From NCBI GenBank assembly GCA_030639165.1, contig DAOWDF010000003.1, positions 1-9,807 of the forward strand: a stretch of DNA of 9,807 bases. The letters run 5' to 3'. The position numbers were made by a program, and so were the translations under genes. Shown piece after piece: positions 6,328-9,807 of the stretch. Positions within the stretch are counted from its first letter, which is position 1. Each line of letters starts with the position of its first letter. This DNA is from Alphaproteobacteria bacterium (lineage in GTDB: Bacteria > Pseudomonadota > Alphaproteobacteria > Micavibrionales > Micavibrionaceae). The notes below the pieces were generated by a model. That model was not told the DNA's origin and made no database searches. It saw nothing but the letters and a program-made list of their open reading frames with translations.

Positions 6328-8007
6328 ATGGCAGCATATCAATATGTTTATGTGATGAACGGACTTAGCAAGGCGTACGGCAATGGTAAGAAGGTTCTTG
6401 AGGATGTAACGCTTAGTTTTATTCCGGGCGCTAAAATTGGGGTTTTGGGGCCAAATGGCGCGGGTAAATCAACGCTTTTACGGATTATGGCAGGGCAGGA
6501 TAAGGATTTTCTTGGTGAAGCCTGGGCGGCAGAGGGTGCGCGCGTTGGTTATTTAGAGCAAGAACCTAAATTGGATGAGAGCAAAACCGTTGGCGAGAAC
6601 GTGATGGAGGCTTTGGCCGAGACTAAGGCCATGGTTGATCGTTTTAATGCGATTGGTATGGAAATGGGCGAGCCTGATGCGGATTTTGACGCGCTGTCTG
6701 CTGAGATGGGTGATTTGCAGGATAAGATTGACACTGTTGATGGTTGGGAGCTGGATCGTACTATTGAGATTGCTATGGAGGCGCTTAGATGTCCGCCTGC
6801 GGATAGCCCTGTTACCAACCTTTCAGGCGGGGAGAAGCGACGCGTGGCGCTATGTCGTTTGTTGCTTGAGAAGCCTGATTTACTATTGCTTGATGAGCCG
6901 ACCAACCATTTGGACGCGGAGAGTGTGGCGTGGTTCCAACGTTTCTTGGCTGATTATACAGGCGCAGTTGTGATGGTGACGCATGATCGTTACTTCCTTG
7001 ATAATGTTACAAGCTGGATTTTAGAAGTAGACCGTGGTAGCGGCATCCCTTATGAGGGCAATTATTCCGCCTATCTTGAGGCAAAGCGCAAGCGTATGTT
7101 GCAAGAGTCTCGTGATGAAAATTCGCGCCAGAAGACATTGTCGCGAGAATTGGAATGGATGGGTAAAAGCCCGTCTGCGCGTCGTTCTAAGTCTAAAGCT
7201 CGTATTAATGCCTATGAGGAATTATTGGCGGAGAGCGAAAAGATGGATACTAGAAATGCGCAAATCGTTATTCCTACGCCGCCGCGTCTTGGTGATTTGG
7301 TTATTGAAGCTAAGCACATTCGTAAGGCGTTTGGTGACAAGTTATTGATGGATGATCTCTCATTCTCACTGCCCCCGGGCGGAATTGTTGGGATTATTGG
7401 CCCTAACGGTGCGGGTAAGTCAACATTATTTAAGATGATCACAGGCGCGGAAACTCCTGATGATGGTAGTTTCAAGGTTGGTGACACCGTGAAGCTTGGT
7501 TATGTGGATCAGAGCCGTGACGCGCTTAACGCTGATAATAATGTTTGGGAAGAAATTTCTGGCGGTACTGATATTATCAAGTTAGGTAAAATCGAGATGC
7601 AAAGCCGTGCGTACGTGTCTGCATTTAACTTCCGTGGTGGTGATCAACAGAAAAAAGTTGGTGATTTGTCAGGTGGGCAGCGTAACCGCGTGCATTTGGC
7701 GAAGATGTTAAAGCAAGAAGCTAATGTAATTTTACTCGATGAGCCGACAAATGATTTGGATACTGAAACATTGGCGGCATTAGAGGAAGCGCTAGAGCGC
7801 TTCCCAGGTTGCGCAGTGGTTATATCGCATGATCGTTGGTTCTTGGATCGTCTGGCGACGCATATCCTTGCGTATGAAGGTGACTCGCAAGTTGTATGGT
7901 TTGAGGGCAATTATCAGGAATATGAAGCAGATTTTCGCCGTAGAATGGGGCATGATGCCGATACGCCGCGCCGCATTAAATATAGACCGCTTAGCAAGGC
8001 GGGGTAG
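6328..8007 (+). CDS. ettA: ABC-F protein EttA, energy-dependent translational throttle
   Basis: EttA is a soluble ABC-F ATPase that binds the ribosomal E site and, depending on ATP/ADP state, gates entry of the 70S initiation complex into elongation. The 559-residue product has the expected length and two nucleotide-binding domains with no membrane segment. Domain 1 has Walker A GPNGAGKS at 41-48, the ABC signature LSGGE near 165 and Walker B LLLLDEPTNHLD around 185-196. Domain 2 has Walker A GPNGAGKS at 358-365, the signature LSGGQ at 447-451 and DEPTND from 471. The acidic helical arm insertion lies at about 97-145. The very basic tRNA-interacting linker (PtIM) is at about 252-301, containing SPSARRSKSKARINAYEELL. 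All ATPase motifs look intact. AAAGGAAG (6313-6320) lies seven bases before the ATG. It appears richer in G+C than its neighbours, as highly expressed core genes often are. Confidence 0.96.
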   Translation: MAAYQYVYVMNGLSKAYGNGKKVLEDVTLSFIPGAKIGVLGPNGAGKSTLLRIMAGQDKDFLGEAWAAEGARVGYLEQEPKLDESKTVGENVMEALAETKAMVDRFNAIGMEMGEPDADFDALSAEMGDLQDKIDTVDGWELDRTIEIAMEALRCPPADSPVTNLSGGEKRRVALCRLLLEKPDLLLLDEPTNHLDAESVAWFQRFLADYTGAVVMVTHDRYFLDNVTSWILEVDRGSGIPYEGNYSAYLEAKRKRMLQESRDENSRQKTLSRELEWMGKSPSARRSKSKARINAYEELLAESEKMDTRNAQIVIPTPPRLGDLVIEAKHIRKAFGDKLLMDDLSFSLPPGGIVGIIGPNGAGKSTLFKMITGAETPDDGSFKVGDTVKLGYVDQSRDALNADNNVWEEISGGTDIIKLGKIEMQSRAYVSAFNFRGGDQQKKVGDLSGGQRNRVHLAKMLKQEANVILLDEPTNDLDTETLAALEEALERFPGCAVVISHDRWFLDRLATHILAYEGDSQVVWFEGNYQEYEADFRRRMGHDADTPRRIKYRPLSKAG

Positions 8008-8033
8008 AAGCTCACTGCACATTGATTATGAAA

Positions 8034-8067
8034 ACACGGCGCATTTAGTGTAATTTCTTTTGTTTTT
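8034..8067 (+). terminator. Weak possible terminator after ettA
   Basis: ACAC (8034-8037) can pair with GTGT (8048-8051), followed by a T-rich run interrupted by C and G (8054-8067). The four-pair stem is too short for a confident intrinsic terminator. It is the only candidate seen between ettA and the DotA-like gene. Confidence 0.2.
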
Positions 8068-8126
8068 AGGTATTTATCGGGGAATAATGTCTAAAATGTG
8101 TCAGAAAAATTCGCTTTATCACTATA

Positions 8127-8161
8127 AATGATGTTATCATTAATCGTTATTTGTCTATAAA
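8127..8161 (+). promoter_or_regulatory. Candidate promoter and operator of the DotA-like gene
   Basis: TTATCA (8134-8139) and TATAAA (8156-8161) are 16 bp apart and match the sigma-70 consensus at four and five of six positions. The perfect inverted repeat AATGAT-GTT-ATCATT (8127-8141) overlaps the -35 box, where a repressor could block polymerase. A weak hairpin, ATCGCC (8161-8166) with GGTGAT (8177-8182), would lie at the start of the transcript. The rest of the 204-bp gap (8008-8211) shows nothing certain; a 14-codon frame at 8087-8131 is considered among the findings. Confidence 0.35.
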
Positions 8162-8211
8162 TCGCCATATTTGTGCGGTGATAGTCTAGCGAGATAGTGG
8201 GTAGAAGTATT

Positions 8212-9807
8212 GTGTTAAAAATTAAAACAAAAGATGTTCTGGCTTATACTACAATGCCGCGGATTTTTCCGCGGATTAAAGGATTCTTGTCATCTGGATT
8301 TTCGTACATTTCATTTTTGATGGCGCATATTTATTTTATGGCGCGCCTGTTACCTGCTAATCATCCATATCTGGTTGCGGGTAATATAGGTCGGTTTGGA
8401 ATACGCAATGTGATTGCAGAGGCTACTCGTAACTTAAAGTTTTCTTATAAAAATACAGATCAGATCATAATATATTTTGCAATGTTGGCAGGAGTTGTAA
8501 TGCTGGCTGCGCAGATATTTGTACTTATATATGCACTTATTGTGTCCCCAGCAATGGCATTTTCATGGTTTGATACGCCTGTTCCTGCCACGGATATTGC
8601 TTATAATTTGCTGGATCAGGTCTTTGGAATTCCAGATATTTATTGTTCATCTTTTATACCAGGTAACTGTACGGATTACATGGTTAGTATTGGTAATACT
8701 CCTTTGCCATTCCATGTTGCCTTGCATGGGTTATTTAGGTTTTATTCGACTGGTCTATTATTAATTGCAGTTTTGATTTTCTTGTATTTTGTTGTTGTTA
8801 TTGTTCTTGAGACAGCGACAACAGGCTCTCCATTTGGTCAGAGGTTCCAGAATGTTTGGGTTCCTATTCGTTTGGTGGTGGCGCTGGGGCTGTTAATGCC
8901 GATAAATTATGGGATTAATTCAGGGCAGTATGTTGTGTTATATGCAGCAAAATGGGGTTCTAGTTTTGCCTCTACTGGGTGGACGCAATTTAATCAGGCG
9001 ATTGCAGGGCATGCGATGTTTAGCGATGGTAGTAATGGTCGCCCTATCGGTGAAAAATATACAATGCTGGCAATTCCTGAGGCTCCAGATATTTCGCCAA
9101 TTATTGAGGCGATGTCTATTGTTCATGCTTGTGCATATTCATATCATAGGCTTGTCGCGGAGCAGGGAAATCAACAGGGAGCAGGTGGTGATTATGATGT
9201 TTATAATGCTAATTATACGGCATCTACATCGGAATCTGCCTTTAGGGTTCAGCCTTTTTTAGTTAAGAAAAAAGAAGCAAGCTTTGTTAATGGAGCTATA
9301 GGTAGCTCTCCTATCGTTGGCGATGACTCTTTGCGCGTATGGTTGCAGGACGCTACTACTGCGCAATATATGGATGCTCTGGGATTTTATTTTGGCGGTG
9401 ATATAATTATTCGTTTTGGCGAATATGCAGTAAATCAAGATGGTAATGATGTTCATGAAGAGGAGGGCGGGGTTGCTCCATTATGTGGAGATGTAGTTAT
9501 CCCTGTTGTGGATTTGAGAGATCCTGGCGGCGCACTTTTATTTAGAGGTGGTTCTGATGCAATGCTCAGATTTTACTATGAGACCGTAATGAATCTTTGG
9601 TTTAATGATGTTGAAATACGCCAATTTGCGAGATCATATGTAGAAACAACAGTTCAGCATAGTAACTATAACATGTCTAGTTTTTGTTCGGATCCAGAGG
9701 TTGGAGGGGCGGGTTCTGCTTCTGGGACGGGTACAGGTTTCCCAGGTTTTTGGGGGAGTGTTCCTGAATGCACTATAAACCGACCGACTGCGGATTGGCG
9801 GCAAGAG
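8212..9807 (+). CDS. dotA: DotA/TraY-like type IVB secretion membrane protein (3' truncated)
   Basis: The frame is open for 532 codons from GTG 8212 to the window edge with no stop. The protein fits the DotA/TraY family of inner-membrane T4BSS/IncI conjugation components. The key sign is the region at residues 205-231, with FGQRFQNVWVPIR leading into a hydrophobic LGLLMPI segment. Hydrophobic segments lie at about 30-47 (weak), 85-111, 181-199 and 215-231. The loop between 112 and 180 should be periplasmic and carries Cys145 and Cys153, a possible disulfide. After 231 comes a long, mostly soluble region with few hydrophobic stretches, as expected before the later transmembrane helices of DotA (L. 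pneumophila DotA is about 1050 residues), so roughly half is missing here. GTG 8197 or ATG 8254 are alternative starts; GTG 8212 has only a weak AGAAG before it. DotA and TraY cannot be told apart from this part. Confidence 0.8.
   Translation, partial: MLKIKTKDVLAYTTMPRIFPRIKGFLSSGFSYISFLMAHIYFMARLLPANHPYLVAGNIGRFGIRNVIAEATRNLKFSYKNTDQIIIYFAMLAGVVMLAAQIFVLIYALIVSPAMAFSWFDTPVPATDIAYNLLDQVFGIPDIYCSSFIPGNCTDYMVSIGNTPLPFHVALHGLFRFYSTGLLLIAVLIFLYFVVVIVLETATTGSPFGQRFQNVWVPIRLVVALGLLMPINYGINSGQYVVLYAAKWGSSFASTGWTQFNQAIAGHAMFSDGSNGRPIGEKYTMLAIPEAPDISPIIEAMSIVHACAYSYHRLVAEQGNQQGAGGDYDVYNANYTASTSESAFRVQPFLVKKKEASFVNGAIGSSPIVGDDSLRVWLQDATTAQYMDALGFYFGGDIIIRFGEYAVNQDGNDVHEEEGGVAPLCGDVVIPVVDLRDPGGALLFRGGSDAMLRFYYETVMNLWFNDVEIRQFARSYVETTVQHSNYNMSSFCSDPEVGGAGSASGTGTGFPGFWGSVPECTINRPTADWRQE

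Noticed and set aside
6549..6905. Minus-strand frame opposite ettA, and others at 7212-7487, 7644-7910 and 7792-8022
   Set aside because: They are antisense to conserved ATPase motifs of ettA and have the Ser/Arg-rich composition expected of shadows.
8519..8764. Plus-strand frames at 8519-8764 and 8909-9262 with hydrophobic translations
   Set aside because: Both are out of frame with the open DotA-like gene that covers the region. Their hydrophobicity follows from U-rich codons of its membrane segments.

Overview
The window looks like chromosomal DNA from a moderately AT-rich Gram-negative bacterium, most likely an alphaproteobacterium. Evidence for this is the EttA and Tag protein sequences, a Sec-type signal peptide, and a DotA/TraY-like component of a type IVB (Dot/Icm or IncI-like) secretion system. 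The species cannot be named from the sequence. A Micavibrio-like or other Dot/Icm-bearing alphaproteobacterial lineage is an inference only. There are no rRNA or tRNA genes, CRISPR arrays or insertion sequences.

Layout. (1) Bases 1-301 hold the possible 3' end of an upstream gene, a long A/U-rich hairpin, a clear Rho-independent terminator, and two abutting palindromes just before the next gene. (2) Bases 302-898 encode a small exported protein of unknown family. (3) Bases 1084-4650 encode a 1188-residue, cysteine-free, multi-segment protein that I do not recognise, preceded by an inverted repeat that encloses phased A-tracts. (4) On the minus strand, 5249-4659 is tag (3-methyladenine DNA glycosylase I). 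It converges on the large gene with 8 bp between stops and diverges from the next gene with only 27 bp between starts. (5) 5277-6314 encodes a two-TM DUF3137-type membrane protein, followed after 13 bp by ettA (6328-8007), an ABC-F translation factor; these two are probably co-transcribed. (6) After a 204-bp non-coding stretch with a candidate promoter and operator, a DotA/TraY-like membrane protein gene starts at 8212 and runs off the window.

How it fits together. tag, the DUF3137 gene and ettA are ordinary housekeeping-type genes. The exported 198-residue protein, the giant cysteine-free protein and the DotA-like protein are the accessory part. An exported helical protein and a large soluble protein of unknown family near a T4BSS inner-membrane component suggest, but do not prove, that all three belong to one secretion or conjugation locus extending beyond the right edge and interrupted by the housekeeping genes. 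The most interesting unexplained items are the giant protein, the inverted repeat that places the tag start codon in a hairpin loop, and similar AT-rich inverted repeats in front of several genes.
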